DNA of 64,000 bases. Source: Bacillus sp. FJAT-22090 (GTDB lineage Bacteria > Bacillota > Bacilli > Bacillales_A > Planococcaceae). Location of the stretch: positions 2,976,001 through 3,040,000 of the forward strand of contig NZ_CP012601.1 of NCBI RefSeq assembly GCF_001278755.1. The letters run 5' to 3'. Below are positions 17,470 through 25,735 of the stretch, piece by piece. Both the position numbers and the translations under genes were made by a program. How positions within the stretch are numbered: the stretch's first letter is position 1; each line of letters opens with the position of its first letter. Under the pieces are notes generated by a model. It was not told the DNA's origin and searched no databases. It saw only the letters and a program-made list of their open reading frames with translations.

Positions 17470-18162
17470 TTACTTGTCGATTTTATAGCCAACGCCCCAC
17501 ACCACCTTCAAGTACCTCGGATTTTTAGGATCTGCTTCTATTTTTTCTCGAATTTTACGAATATGTACCGCTACAATGTTTTCCGCGTTGTAAGCAGGTT
17601 CATTCCAGACTCTTTCATATATTTCATTAATGGAATAAACGCGACCTGCATTGGTCATGAGCAACTCTGTTATTTTGAACTCTATTGGCGTAAGCTTTAC
17701 GGTTTCCCCATCTACACTAAGTTCCTTTGCCTCTTGGTTTAACATAAGCCCATCAATTTCAATCACAGATTGCTGCCCTTGATAGGTTCCTAGCTTTGTA
17801 TAACGTCTTAGCTGTGACTTTACCCTTGCTACAAGCTCCATTGGATGGAAAGGCTTTGTCACATAATCATCCGCTCCAACCGATAAACCGTGGATCTTAT
17901 CGGAATCCTCTGCTTTCGCACTTAACATAATGATTGGGATATTTTTTTGTTCTCTTATTTTAAAGGTCGCTGCAATTCCGTCCATTTTAGGCATCATAAT
18001 ATCTAACACAATGACGTGAACTTCATTTTCTTCTATTAATTGAAGAGCCTCTAATCCATCCGCAGCTTTTAACACGTTATACCCTTCATTTTTTAGGTAA
18101 ATTTCGATTCCATCTCGAATATCCTGGTCATCATCTGTTACTAAAACAGTAAACTGGGTCAT
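17470..18162 (-). CDS. OmpR-family response regulator of the second two-component system
   Basis: 230 residues: receiver domain with DDD near residues 10-12, phosphorylated Asp54 (IVLDIMMPKMDG), Thr/Ser (IIMLSAKAED) and Lys (YVTKPFHP), then an OmpR winged helix ending VWGVGYKID. It starts an operon with a 47-residue membrane ORF and the large kinase. The upstream region carries several TTCTTA repeats that could be its own operator. Confidence 0.93.
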   Translation of the reverse strand: MTQFTVLVTDDDQDIRDGIEIYLKNEGYNVLKAADGLEALQLIEENEVHVIVLDIMMPKMDGIAATFKIREQKNIPIIMLSAKAEDSDKIHGLSVGADDYVTKPFHPMELVARVKSQLRRYTKLGTYQGQQSVIEIDGLMLNQEAKELSVDGETVKLTPIEFKITELLMTNAGRVYSINEIYERVWNEPAYNAENIVAVHIRKIREKIEADPKNPRYLKVVWGVGYKIDK

Positions 18163-18183
18163 CTTCTTGCCTCCTCACATCTC

Positions 18184-18272
18184 TTTCTTATGTTTCTTAT
18201 TGTAACCTTGATTTCTTAACATTCCATTAGTATAAATCTGAAGAAATTCTTAAGAAACTATAATATTTCTTA
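18184..18272. promoter_or_regulatory. Cluster of TTCTTA repeats upstream of the response regulator
   Basis: TTCTTA/TTCTTAA occurs at 18184, 18193, 18212, 18246 and 18266 on the plus strand; the copy at 18246 forms the palindrome TTCTTAAGAA. The 20-base spacing of the last two puts them on the same DNA face, as OmpR-type dimers need. This suggests autoregulation, by inference. Confidence 0.45.
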
Positions 18273-18333
18273 GTGTGCGCATCTATTTTATTTAGAAAAA
18301 GGTAAATCCATAAGAAATTAGCTGAAATTAAAC

Positions 18334-18366
18334 GCAAAAAAACTGTCCAAAATAACGGACAGCTTT
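18334..18366 (-). terminator. Terminator after the VOC genes
   Basis: On the minus strand GCTGTCC pairs with GGACAGT around an 8-base loop, followed by seven Ts. Confidence 0.85.
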
Positions 18367-18435
18367 TTCATCGATAATCCCATTCGAATTACCTGCATAG
18401 GTCTGAAAATGATTTTAGCGCCTCTTTGAAAGTAA

Positions 18436-18804
18436 CTATTCTTTAAAATAACATACCTCTAAATCATTTCCTTCTAAATCCTGAAATTTGAACCATTTAA
18501 CGTCTTTATCTTCAATTATCGGTTCAACATTTACATCGTTCTGCACTAAATATTGATACGCTTGCTCGATCTCAGAAGTATAAAAGTTGAAAGAAATATG
18601 ATTGTTTTTTCTCACAGGCTTCTCGTTGTTGTTTGTTCGAACTAACGTAAGAAGTGTTTCACCAATGTCTAAAGCAGCATATCCACCTTTATCATCTTTC
18701 CATCTAAGCTTAAACCCTAACACATCACCGTACCATTTGATCGCTTGCTCAAAATCACTTACTTGTAAAAATACAGTATCAATTCTCTTAAATATAGAAG
18801 ACAT
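18436..18804 (-). CDS. VOC superfamily protein (glyoxalase/bleomycin-resistance fold)
   Basis: 122 residues with two beta-alpha-beta-beta-beta modules: FLQVSDFEQAIKWYGDVLGFKLRW at the N-terminus and HISFNFYTSEIEQAYQYLVQND in the second half, ending in the metal-site region DLEGNDLEVCYF. A typical single-domain VOC protein, probably a dimer binding a divalent metal. It follows another VOC gene by 57 bases on the same strand. The substrate cannot be inferred. Confidence 0.85.
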   Translation of the reverse strand: MSSIFKRIDTVFLQVSDFEQAIKWYGDVLGFKLRWKDDKGGYAALDIGETLLTLVRTNNNEKPVRKNNHISFNFYTSEIEQAYQYLVQNDVNVEPIIEDKDVKWFKFQDLEGNDLEVCYFKE

Positions 18805-18861
18805 CTCTTATCCCACTTTCCACTTTTTTTTAGGAAGCAATTTGTCCACGGTTTATTTTTT

Positions 18862-19203
18862 TTAAATTAAACCAAACCCCAGACCGACAGGATCTACCAA
18901 GTAGGCAAGGTAAAATTCATCGAATTCCATTTTATCCCTCACAATTACTGCACCATTATTTTTAGATTTAGCTATGTACTCATCAATTGATTCCACTTCA
19001 ATTTGAATACGAGTGCCATGAGGATAATCATATGCTCCTTTACCGATTCCTCCGTTAATTCCTGAGTTAACATCCATTCTAGTCGTAACTGCCCAATAGT
19101 CCCAATGTGGTTCAGCAACTTCCCAACCAAAAACTTCCGAATAAAATTCTGCTGCTTTTTTAGGATCTTGACTATTTAGTTCGAATCCAATTACTCTCCC
19201 CAT
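18862..19203 (-). CDS. VOC superfamily protein, second copy
   Basis: 113 residues beginning GRVIGFELNSQDPKKAAEFYSEVFGWEV, the characteristic N-terminus of the VOC group related to glyoxalase-like and lactoylglutathione lyase-like enzymes, and ending DPVGLGFGLI. The two VOC genes are only distantly alike, so this is not a recent duplication. Probably cotranscribed with the downstream VOC gene. Function unknown. Confidence 0.82.
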   Translation of the reverse strand: MGRVIGFELNSQDPKKAAEFYSEVFGWEVAEPHWDYWAVTTRMDVNSGINGGIGKGAYDYPHGTRIQIEVESIDEYIAKSKNNGAVIVRDKMEFDEFYLAYLVDPVGLGFGLI

Positions 19204-19382
19204 TCCTATTCCCTTCTTCCAAATATATTTTGTACATTAAAATAATCATTCTATATATTTCATAAATATCATGCCTCGTCATATTAGATGGTTAGGATGT
19301 TCCTATTCGAAAACAAAAAAGCTACAACTAGTGTAACTTTCTGCCTTAAAAATGGTCTAATTTTTAAACAGGAGGTGTCAAA

Positions 19383-20075
19383 ATGAATAAATTAAAAAGA
19401 ATCCCTTGGTTATTTTTATTAGCTGTAACCCTATTTACATTAGCAAGTTGCGGTACGAGTGATGTAGACTCCTCGACAGGTAGCCAAGAGTACAAAATAT
19501 CTACTCAGCTTAACGTGTTAGCTGATGGAGAGGCTTCCTTCATCATCATAAATGGTGCAGAAAAAGAAGCTGTTCTAACTATGTCAAGTGGGCAACAAAT
19601 TGAATTTCAGCTATTAAATGAAGCAAAGGAAGTAATATACACTTATTCCGCAAATAAAATGTTTGTACAAGAGATCCAGGAGAAGAAGCTACAGCCGGGT
19701 GAAAAGTTGGCCATACCCTTAAATCTTCAAGAAGAGCTTGCAGGAGTTCCTGCCGGTTCTTATAAATTGATTGTTTGGTCTACAGCAGATGGATTAGAAA
19801 ACCTTAAGGTCGAGACTAATTATGAATGGGCTGGAGAGTCTATAAGTGGAGCAACCGGGAAATTAGTAGTGGAATCACAAGAAGTCACTTATGTCGGACA
19901 AATTGATCTTCATTCTATTGAAGTGAAAAATCTTGATGGAGCAACAGAAGCTATGCGACTCTCTGAAGTTGCCATTCCTTTCTTTGAAGGATTAGAGGAA
20001 GGTAAGCAAATACTTGTTGAATATGTAGTAGAAAATGAACAAAAGGTGATTCAATTTACTCGTCTAGTAGAGTAA
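19383..20075 (+). CDS. BsuPI-domain lipoprotein
   Basis: 230 residues with a strong AGGAGGTG site. A lipoprotein signal peptide ends in the lipobox LASC (Cys at about residue 23). The central domain (SGQQIEFQLLNEAKEVIYTYSANKMFVQ... LQPGEKLAIPL... YKLIVWSTAD) is the BsuPI type, first known as an intracellular proteinase inhibitor and common in surface lipoproteins. The C-terminal part repeats a beta-rich pattern with no clear family. Its natural transcription terminator has been split by an IS element: the arms now lie at 20085-20093 and 21562-21570, so read-through into the IS is expected. Confidence 0.85.
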   Translation: MNKLKRIPWLFLLAVTLFTLASCGTSDVDSSTGSQEYKISTQLNVLADGEASFIIINGAEKEAVLTMSSGQQIEFQLLNEAKEVIYTYSANKMFVQEIQEKKLQPGEKLAIPLNLQEELAGVPAGSYKLIVWSTADGLENLKVETNYEWAGESISGATGKLVVESQEVTYVGQIDLHSIEVKNLDGATEAMRLSEVAIPFFEGLEEGKQILVEYVVENEQKVIQFTRLVE

Positions 20076-20128
20076 GAATATGAAAAGCCCTATCCTCTGA
20101 ACTGACCCAATAAAGTTAGACAAATAAT

Positions 20129-20938
20129 TTAGGCAGCTTCTAAGATCTGTGTTCGGTATTCTACCGGGCTCAGATCTTTTAATTTTGCCTTCATTCGCTT
20201 GTGATTATAATAATCCATATATTCTTCTAATTCCTTTTCAAAATGCGCCATGCTCTCAAACTCTTGTAAATAAAGCAGTTCAGACTTTAATAGACCAAAG
20301 AAATTTTCAATGACTGCGTTATCTAAACAGTTCCCTTTACGAGACATACTCTGTGTAATTTGATGTGCTTGTAATGTCTGTTGATATTTTTTCATTTGAT
20401 AATGCCAGCCTTGATCGGAATGAAGGATGACTTCGTCTCCTGGCTGGAGGCGCTGAACAGCTTCGTCTAACATATCTCCTACAAGTTGGTAGACCGGTCG
20501 ATTCATGACTTTATATGCGATAATTTCTCCATTACACAAATCAAGAACAGGTGACAGATAACGTTTTTCTCCAAATAGATGGAATTCAGTCACGTCTGTT
20601 ACCCATTTTTGATTCATTTTCTCTGCCTTAAAATCACGTTGTAGTACATTAGGAGCGATTTTCCCAACGTTTCCTTTATAAGAGCGATACTTCTTCATAC
20701 GGACCTCACATTTTAAACCAATTTCATTCATCAAGCGGTTGATGGTCTTCGGGTCATGAGTAAAACCGTATTTCTGCAGTTCTTTCGCGATGCGACGGTA
20801 ACCATAACGACCCTTATGTTCGTGATAAATGATCTTAATGGCTTCTTTTCCCGCTTCATATTTATCGACTTGATCCAATCGTTTTTCCCAGTAGTAATAA
20901 GTACTGCGTGGAATGTCAGCGACCTCAACTAAATCCAC
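20129..20938 (-). CDS. IS3-family transposase, OrfB (DDE catalytic part)
   Basis: 269 residues from a GTG. N-terminal HTH_21-like segment ([12 protein letters not shown]... [10 protein letters not shown]), then an rve integrase core with Asp (WVTDVTEFH), Asp (LHSDQGWHY) and Glu ([14 protein letters not shown]) in order. The frame is open upstream of this GTG through the end of OrfA (reading [16 protein letters not shown]), so in the family the functional product is an OrfAB fusion made by -1 frameshifting. All catalytic residues are present. Confidence 0.93.
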   Translation of the reverse strand: MDLVEVADIPRSTYYYWEKRLDQVDKYEAGKEAIKIIYHEHKGRYGYRRIAKELQKYGFTHDPKTINRLMNEIGLKCEVRMKKYRSYKGNVGKIAPNVLQRDFKAEKMNQKWVTDVTEFHLFGEKRYLSPVLDLCNGEIIAYKVMNRPVYQLVGDMLDEAVQRLQPGDEVILHSDQGWHYQMKKYQQTLQAHQITQSMSRKGNCLDNAVIENFFGLLKSELLYLQEFESMAHFEKELEEYMDYYNHKRMKAKLKDLSPVEYRTQILEAA

Positions 20939-20967
20939 GACCTCATATTGTCCCTTTAGTTCAAAAA

Positions 20968-21495
20968 TTACTTGCGCTTTGATTTTGTTTGTAATTTTTC
21001 CTGCGTCTGAACTAAAGCGTTTAACTTTTTTAAATAAGCATTTTCCATTTCTAAACGCTCGACTTTCGCTTGCAGAGCTTCGACTGAGTCTTCTGCTGGA
21101 GTGGATGTTGGTGATATAATTTTCTTCGTTTGTTTTTTCATGGATGGACGCCCCTTTTTCTTTGGTTCAAGCGCGTCCATTCCTTTTGTCTTAAGCAACT
21201 GTTCCCACTTATACACGGTACTAGGGGAAGAAATATTAAATGTGCTTGCGGTTTCTCGAAGAGACGCACCAGTTTTGATCATAAAATTGAGTACGTCTAG
21301 TTTAAACGCTGATGAGTAACTTGTATAGTCGTCTTTCTGAAAACCATGTTCACCTTGTGCTTCAAATAGTTTTACCCAAGTAATGACTTGAGATTTAGCT
21401 GCGCCAATGCTTTCTGCAATAGTTTTATAGCTTTGGTTTCCAGTTAAATAGCGTTCCACCGCTTCTAATTTAACTTCTACTGTATATTTAGACAT
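20968..21495 (-). CDS. IS3-family transposase, OrfA (DNA-binding part)
   Basis: 175 residues: two helix-turn-helix units ([22 protein letters not shown] and [22 protein letters not shown]) and a C-terminal leucine-zipper-like segment ([24 protein letters not shown]), the standard OrfA layout. The stop lies 29 bases before the OrfB GTG while the OrfB frame (-1) is open across it. Frameshifting could occur at the AAAAA or AAAA runs near 20983-20998; no perfect IS3 heptamer is seen. Its GGGG ribosome site is inside a hairpin at 21503-21539. Confidence 0.92.
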   Translation of the reverse strand: MSKYTVEVKLEAVERYLTGNQSYKTIAESIGAAKSQVITWVKLFEAQGEHGFQKDDYTSYSSAFKLDVLNFMIKTGASLRETASTFNISSPSTVYKWEQLLKTKGMDALEPKKKGRPSMKKQTKKIISPTSTPAEDSVEALQAKVERLEMENAYLKKLNALVQTQEKLQTKSKRK

Positions 21496-21502
21496 AAAAA
21501 CA

Positions 21503-21539
21503 CCCCGTAAATGTTAGTTGATGTCTAACATTTACGGGG
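21503..21539 (-). other. IS end hairpin covering the transposase ribosome binding site
   Basis: 15-bp perfect arms (21503-21517 and 21525-21539) around a 7-base loop. The arm nearest orfA carries the GGGG element that precedes the orfA ATG at 21495. Transcripts entering from outside the IS would fold and mask it. Confidence 0.7.
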
Positions 21540-21606
21540 CAGTTCACTCTTTAGAAAGAAAGATAGGGCTATTTGTGTTGCGGTTTCCATTGTCTATGTG
21601 TCTAAG

Positions 21607-21729
21607 TTATTCTTCGTTCGTGCCGATGCAGCGTTCACATTCATATAAGGATGATTCTACTTGCTCATGAATAACACATCCACATTCGCGACAATGTTTT
21701 GTATTTGCTTCTTGTTTTTTTATTTTCAT
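21607..21729 (-). CDS. Zinc-ribbon micro-protein, 40 residues (YhfH-like)
   Basis: An ATG at 21729 follows an ideal AGGAGGTGATT. The 40-residue product has two CxxC pairs (HCRECGC at 13-18 and YECERC at 31-34), which would make a zinc ribbon, and acidic ends. It lies 27 bases after aceB in the same direction, so it is probably the last gene of the glyoxylate operon. The size and layout are like Bacillus YhfH-type proteins. No function is known. Confidence 0.75.
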   Translation of the reverse strand: MKIKKQEANTKHCRECGCVIHEQVESSLYECERCIGTNEE

Positions 21730-21756
21730 GCAAATCACCTCCTATAATATGTTTTT

Positions 21757-23352
21757 TTAACTAATTTTTTCATAGCCTGGCAATGTTAGAAATTCGATAA
21801 ATTCATCTTTATTCACTAATGAAAGAAACAGTTCAGCAGCTTCTGTGTATCTGCCTTTTAAATATGCTTCATTGCCAAAGGAAGCTTTTAGTTTTCCTAA
21901 TTCTTCCGTTAGAACTTGTTCCACTAGTGGAATAGTGATTTTACGATCATCTTCTAGTTTTCCTTCTGGATGACGAATCCACTGCCATACTTGCGTGCGT
22001 GAAATTTCTGCTGTCGCCGCATCTTCCATCAAGTTGTTGATAGGTGCTGCTCCATTTCCTCGTAACCATGATGCTATATATTGAACCCCTACGCTACAAT
22101 TTAATCGAAGACCTTCTTCTGTAATTGTCCCTTCAGGCACTTCGAGTAAATCTGCCGCTGTTACTTGAACATCTTCCCGTTTTCGATGGATTTGGTTAGG
22201 TGTTGGCATATGCGTGTCAAATTGTTCCCATGCAACTGGTACTAAACCTGGATGCGCTACCCATGTTCCATCGTGACCATCAGTTGCTTCTCTTCGTTTA
22301 TCTTCACTTACTTTTGTAAATGCCGCTTCGTTAGCAGCTTCATCACCTTTGATCGGGATTTGTGCTGCCATTCCTCCAATTGCCGAGGCATTACGTCGGT
22401 GACATGTTTTAATGCACAGTTGCGTATACGCTCTCATGAAAGGTGATGTCATTGTTACTTGACCACGATCCGGTAAGATTACATGCGGCTGATTGCGAAG
22501 TCGTTTAATATAACTAAATATATAATCCCAACGTCCACAGTTTAGACCTGCCGAATGATCACGTAACTCATATAAAATTTCATCCATTTCAAATGCGGCC
22601 ATTATCGTTTCTATCAACACAGTTGCTTTGATTGTTCCATTTGGAATTCCCAGTTGTTGCTGAGCATAAACAAAGATTTCATTCCAAAGCCTTGCTTCTA
22701 AATGGCTTTCCAACTTGGGGATATAGAAATAAGGACCAGTTCCACGAGCGATAAGCTCTTTTGCATTGTGGAAGAAATAAAGTCCAAAGTCAAAGAAACT
22801 ACCGGAAATCGGTTTCCCATCTATTAGAACGTTTTTCTCCAAAAGGTGAAGCCCTCTAGGGCGTACTAGAAGAACCGCTACTTCCTCTTTCAAACTATAT
22901 ACTTTCCCATTATCCTGACTATAAGAAATAGTTTTTCGCACTGCATCTCGCATATTCAATTGGCCTTCGATCATATTCTCCCAAGTTGGAGAAGTTGCAT
23001 CTTCAAAACAAGCCATAAACGTTTTTGCACCAGAGTTTAACGCATTGATAACCATTTTACGATTTACAGGACCAGTAATCTCAACACGACGGTCTTGTAA
23101 ATCCTGAGGAAGTGGAGCGATAGTCCACTCTCCCTTACGAATTTCTTTTGTTTCTGGCAAAAAGTCTAATGTACCCCCATTATTCAGCTTTTCTTGACGT
23201 ACTTGGCGTGCTTCCAGCAATTCTTTTCTTCTCTCATCAAATAACTGATGAAGAGATGCTACAAAGTCTAGTGCTTCGGGAGTTAAAATTTCTTGAATCC
23301 CATCTACTTCTTTTCCTATAATTTCAACTTTTTTTGTTATTGCTTGTTCCAT
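21757..23352 (-). CDS. aceB: Malate synthase A
   Basis: 531 residues, normal for malate synthase A. The ATG at 23352 is chosen because GGAGG lies upstream; an in-frame TTG 18 bases earlier overlaps that site. Signatures: [26 protein letters not shown], the [11 protein letters not shown] segment, RPRGLHL, and [11 protein letters not shown] with catalytic acidic residues. It condenses glyoxylate with acetyl-CoA to malate, the second step of the glyoxylate shunt. It follows isocitrate lyase by about 31 bases. Confidence 0.97.
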   Translation of the reverse strand: MEQAITKKVEIIGKEVDGIQEILTPEALDFVASLHQLFDERRKELLEARQVRQEKLNNGGTLDFLPETKEIRKGEWTIAPLPQDLQDRRVEITGPVNRKMVINALNSGAKTFMACFEDATSPTWENMIEGQLNMRDAVRKTISYSQDNGKVYSLKEEVAVLLVRPRGLHLLEKNVLIDGKPISGSFFDFGLYFFHNAKELIARGTGPYFYIPKLESHLEARLWNEIFVYAQQQLGIPNGTIKATVLIETIMAAFEMDEILYELRDHSAGLNCGRWDYIFSYIKRLRNQPHVILPDRGQVTMTSPFMRAYTQLCIKTCHRRNASAIGGMAAQIPIKGDEAANEAAFTKVSEDKRREATDGHDGTWVAHPGLVPVAWEQFDTHMPTPNQIHRKREDVQVTAADLLEVPEGTITEEGLRLNCSVGVQYIASWLRGNGAAPINNLMEDAATAEISRTQVWQWIRHPEGKLEDDRKITIPLVEQVLTEELGKLKASFGNEAYLKGRYTEAAELFLSLVNKDEFIEFLTLPGYEKIS

Positions 23353-23383
23353 CCAACGTTCAGCCTCCAATCAACTTTACTTA

Positions 23384-24667
23384 TCAAGAAAATTGTGCCA
23401 CCTCAGTAGAGCCTTTCATTGCAGTAGTAGATGAAGTACCCCCTGATATTACTTGGGAAATATCATCGAAGTATCCAGTTCCAACTTCGCGTTGATGTTT
23501 TGTAGCTGTATAACCTTTTGCTTCATTTGCAAATTCTGCTTGTTGAAGTTTAGAGTATGCAGCCATTCCTTTTGTTTTATACTCATGTGCCAATTCGAAC
23601 ATGCTATGGTTTAATGCATGGAATCCAGCTAGCGTTACGAATTGGAACTTGTATCCCATTTTTCCTAGTTCAACTTGGTATTTTGCGATTGTTTCTTCAT
23701 CTAAGTTCGCTTTCCAGTTAAAGGATGGTGAACAGTTATATGCTAGCATTTTATCAGGAAACTCTGCGTGAATAGCATCTGCGAATTGTTTTGCTTCCTC
23801 TAAGCTCGGGTGAGATGTTTCGCACCAGATTAGATCTGCATAAGGTGCATACGCTAAGCCGCGAGCGATAGCTTGCTCAATCCCTGGTTTAGTACGATAA
23901 AATCCTTCAGGAGTTCTTTCGCCTGTAATAAAATCATGGTCGCGAGAGTCGATATCACTTGTTACCATATCTGCTGCGTCAGCATCTGTACGAGCGATTA
24001 ATACAGTTGGTACACCTGAAACATCTGCCGCTAAACGAGCCGCTATTAGATTGCGAACAGCATTTTGTGTTGGAAGAAGTACTTTACCACCTAAATGTCC
24101 ACATTTCTTTTCAGATGCAAGTTGATCTTCTAAATGAACTCCTGCTGCTCCTGCTTCAATCATACCTTTCATTAATTCAAACACGTTTAGAGGTCCACCA
24201 AATCCCGCTTCTGCATCTGCAACAATAGGAGCAAACCAGTCAAAACCATCTTCTCTTCCTTCCGCATGGTCAATTTGGTCTGCACGCTGGAAAGCTTGGT
24301 TAATACGTTTTACTACAGCAGGTACACTGTTTGCTGGGTATAAGCTTTGATCCGGATACATTTGACCAGAAAGGTTCGCATCTGCCGCTACTTGCCAACC
24401 ACTCAAATAAATTGCTTGGAGTCCTGCTTTTACTTGTTGTACTGCTTGATTTCCCGTTAAAGCTCCAAGTGCATTTATAAAGTCTTCCGTATGAAGTGTG
24501 TACCATAAACGTTCTGCACCTTTACGAGCTAACGTATGTGCAATTTGAATGGAGCCGCGAAGTTTAATTACCTCTTCCGGTGAATACGGGCGTTCAATCC
24601 CCTTCCAGCGTTCATTTTGTTCCCAATCTTTACGTAATTCTTCCACTTGTTGTTGTCTCGTTGACAT
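23384..24667 (-). CDS. aceA: Isocitrate lyase
   Basis: 427 residues. Start at the ATG 24667 (GAGGAG upstream); a TTG at 24685 would overlap the ribosome site. The catalytic Cys motif [11 protein letters not shown] and the metal-binding [10 protein letters not shown] segment ([10 protein letters not shown]) are present, with NCSPSFNWK near the C-terminus. It cleaves isocitrate to succinate and glyoxylate, allowing growth on acetate or fatty acids. The divergent LytTR regulator shares its promoter region. Confidence 0.97.
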   Translation of the reverse strand: MSTRQQQVEELRKDWEQNERWKGIERPYSPEEVIKLRGSIQIAHTLARKGAERLWYTLHTEDFINALGALTGNQAVQQVKAGLQAIYLSGWQVAADANLSGQMYPDQSLYPANSVPAVVKRINQAFQRADQIDHAEGREDGFDWFAPIVADAEAGFGGPLNVFELMKGMIEAGAAGVHLEDQLASEKKCGHLGGKVLLPTQNAVRNLIAARLAADVSGVPTVLIARTDADAADMVTSDIDSRDHDFITGERTPEGFYRTKPGIEQAIARGLAYAPYADLIWCETSHPSLEEAKQFADAIHAEFPDKMLAYNCSPSFNWKANLDEETIAKYQVELGKMGYKFQFVTLAGFHALNHSMFELAHEYKTKGMAAYSKLQQAEFANEAKGYTATKHQREVGTGYFDDISQVISGGTSSTTAMKGSTEVAQFS

Positions 24668-24697
24668 ATTTAACACACTCCTCAAATTTATAATTAT

Positions 24698-24770
24698 AAC
24701 TGTCTGAAAAATATGACTTTCTTACTGTATCATAACAGTTACTTTTCTTGTACATTAATATATAACAGTT
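24698..24770. promoter_or_regulatory. ACAGTT repeats between aceA and the LytTR gene
   Basis: ATAACAGTT occurs at 24732-24740 and 24762-24770 (30 bases, about three helical turns apart) and the inverse AACTGT at 24698-24703. ACAGTT is the core of LytTR-type binding sites (for example AgrA sites), and the neighbour encodes a LytTR protein. Likely operator for both genes, by inference. Confidence 0.55.
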
Positions 24771-24872
24771 TAGAATTGTTTGTATCGTTTTTAGGATAAG
24801 AGAGGATTATTTTAGGATGAACAACAAATAAGACGGATGAATGCAGAAAATTTAGAATATGGAGGAGAAGCA

Positions 24873-25529
24873 ATGGAAATTTCGAAAGATTACTTGAAAC
24901 AGTATAGTATTTTGCTAGAAGAGTGGGTTCCCAAAGAGGCCTCTATTGCAATAGCAATGGGTGATCAGTACATCTATTACATGGCAGGAAAACATGATTT
25001 ACGTATTAAGGAAGGACAAAAGATAAACCCAGGAAGCATTGCAGATTTAGTTTTAAAATGCGGTTGTAGAACAGAGGCTGTAATAGATGAAACGCTTTTT
25101 CAGCTCCCATATTACGGAGTAGGTTATCCGATAAATATAAATGGGGGAAATGCAGTAGTGGTTGTTATACTTCCCCCTAAACCAACTGTACCAACTGCTC
25201 CTCCTTATCGATTTTTGACAGGTAAACTCGAAGAAGAATGGCGTCCAATACCAATAGAAAAAATTGCATACATGGAAAGTCTACAAAAAAAAACATGGTT
25301 TTATGCCGACAAAGAACCATATAAAACAAATATTCCATTGAAGGAATTACAGCAGCGTCTTCCTGAATCCTTTTTACGAATTCACCGCTCATATATCGTG
25401 AACATATCTTTTATCGATCGCATCATACGTGATTTTTCGTCTAATCTGTTGGTGCTTCTTCAAGATGGTACAGAACTTCCTGTCAGCCAGTCTTATAATG
25501 CTGAAGTTAGAAATGTATTGGGATTTTAA
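24873..25529 (+). CDS. LytTR-family transcriptional regulator divergent from aceA
   Basis: 218 residues from ATG 24873 (GGAGGAG upstream). The C-terminal 100 residues are a LytTR DNA-binding domain (IPIEKIAYMESLQKKTWFY... LPESFLRIHRSYIVN... DGTELPVSQSYNAEVRNVL). The N-terminal 110 residues are not a response-regulator receiver; they contain KCGCRTEAVID and GYPININGGNAVVVVILPP and look like a small ligand-sensing fold. The position next to aceA-aceB and the ACAGTT repeats suggest control of the glyoxylate shunt in response to a metabolite. Confidence 0.85.
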   Translation: MEISKDYLKQYSILLEEWVPKEASIAIAMGDQYIYYMAGKHDLRIKEGQKINPGSIADLVLKCGCRTEAVIDETLFQLPYYGVGYPININGGNAVVVVILPPKPTVPTAPPYRFLTGKLEEEWRPIPIEKIAYMESLQKKTWFYADKEPYKTNIPLKELQQRLPESFLRIHRSYIVNISFIDRIIRDFSSNLLVLLQDGTELPVSQSYNAEVRNVLGF

Positions 25530-25578
25530 GAGTTTCGTAGGAGTGTTTCTATAAGAAGTTAACCTTTTATAAGGAGAA

Positions 25579-25683
25579 ATGGTCGCGGTTAGTTTACATT
25601 TGGTTACGGTTACTCGAGAATTGGTCTCTCTTCTTCGTGATATGGTCTCGGTCAGCATTAAATTGGTTGCGCTTTGCCATTAA
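25579..25683 (+). repeat. Degenerate 21-bp-period repeat array (core TTGGTnnCGGTTA)
   Basis: TGGT occurs at 25580, 25601, 25622, 25643 and 25664, exactly 21 bases apart. Read from the ATG at 25579 (AAGGAG just upstream) the array is an open 34-codon frame encoding heptads that begin MV or LV (MVAVSLH, LVTVTRE, LVSLLRD, MVSVSIK, LVALCH). It lies between the LytTR gene and the EamA terminator. Whether it is translated or is simply a repeat is unclear. Confidence 0.75.
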
Positions 25684-25686
25684 ATA

Positions 25687-25718
25687 GAAAAAGAGATCTG
25701 CCATGTAAGGCAAATCTC
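25687..25718 (-). terminator. Terminator of the EamA transporter gene
   Basis: On the minus strand GAGATTTGCC pairs with GGCAGATCTC (one G-U pair), followed by five Ts. Confidence 0.85.
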
Positions 25719-25735
25719 ATATTCTATCTCACAAG

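Larger units (their letters stand above)
20097..21546 (-). mobile_element. Complete IS3-family (IS150-like) insertion sequence, 1450 bp
   Basis: Imperfect 25-bp terminal inverted repeats: both ends start TGAACTG, close with GTTAGACA, and match at 20 of 25 positions. Flanked by a 3-bp direct repeat CTC (20094-20096 and 21547-21549), a target duplication of IS3 size. Two transposase frames lie in the expected arrangement on the minus strand. It interrupts the loop of the upstream lipoprotein terminator. Both reading frames are intact, so the copy may be active. Confidence 0.95.

Noticed and set aside
19313..19340. Hairpin with a T run on the minus strand before the BsuPI lipoprotein gene
   Set aside because: No minus-strand gene upstream to terminate within 40 bases and no promoter seen; probably fortuitous.
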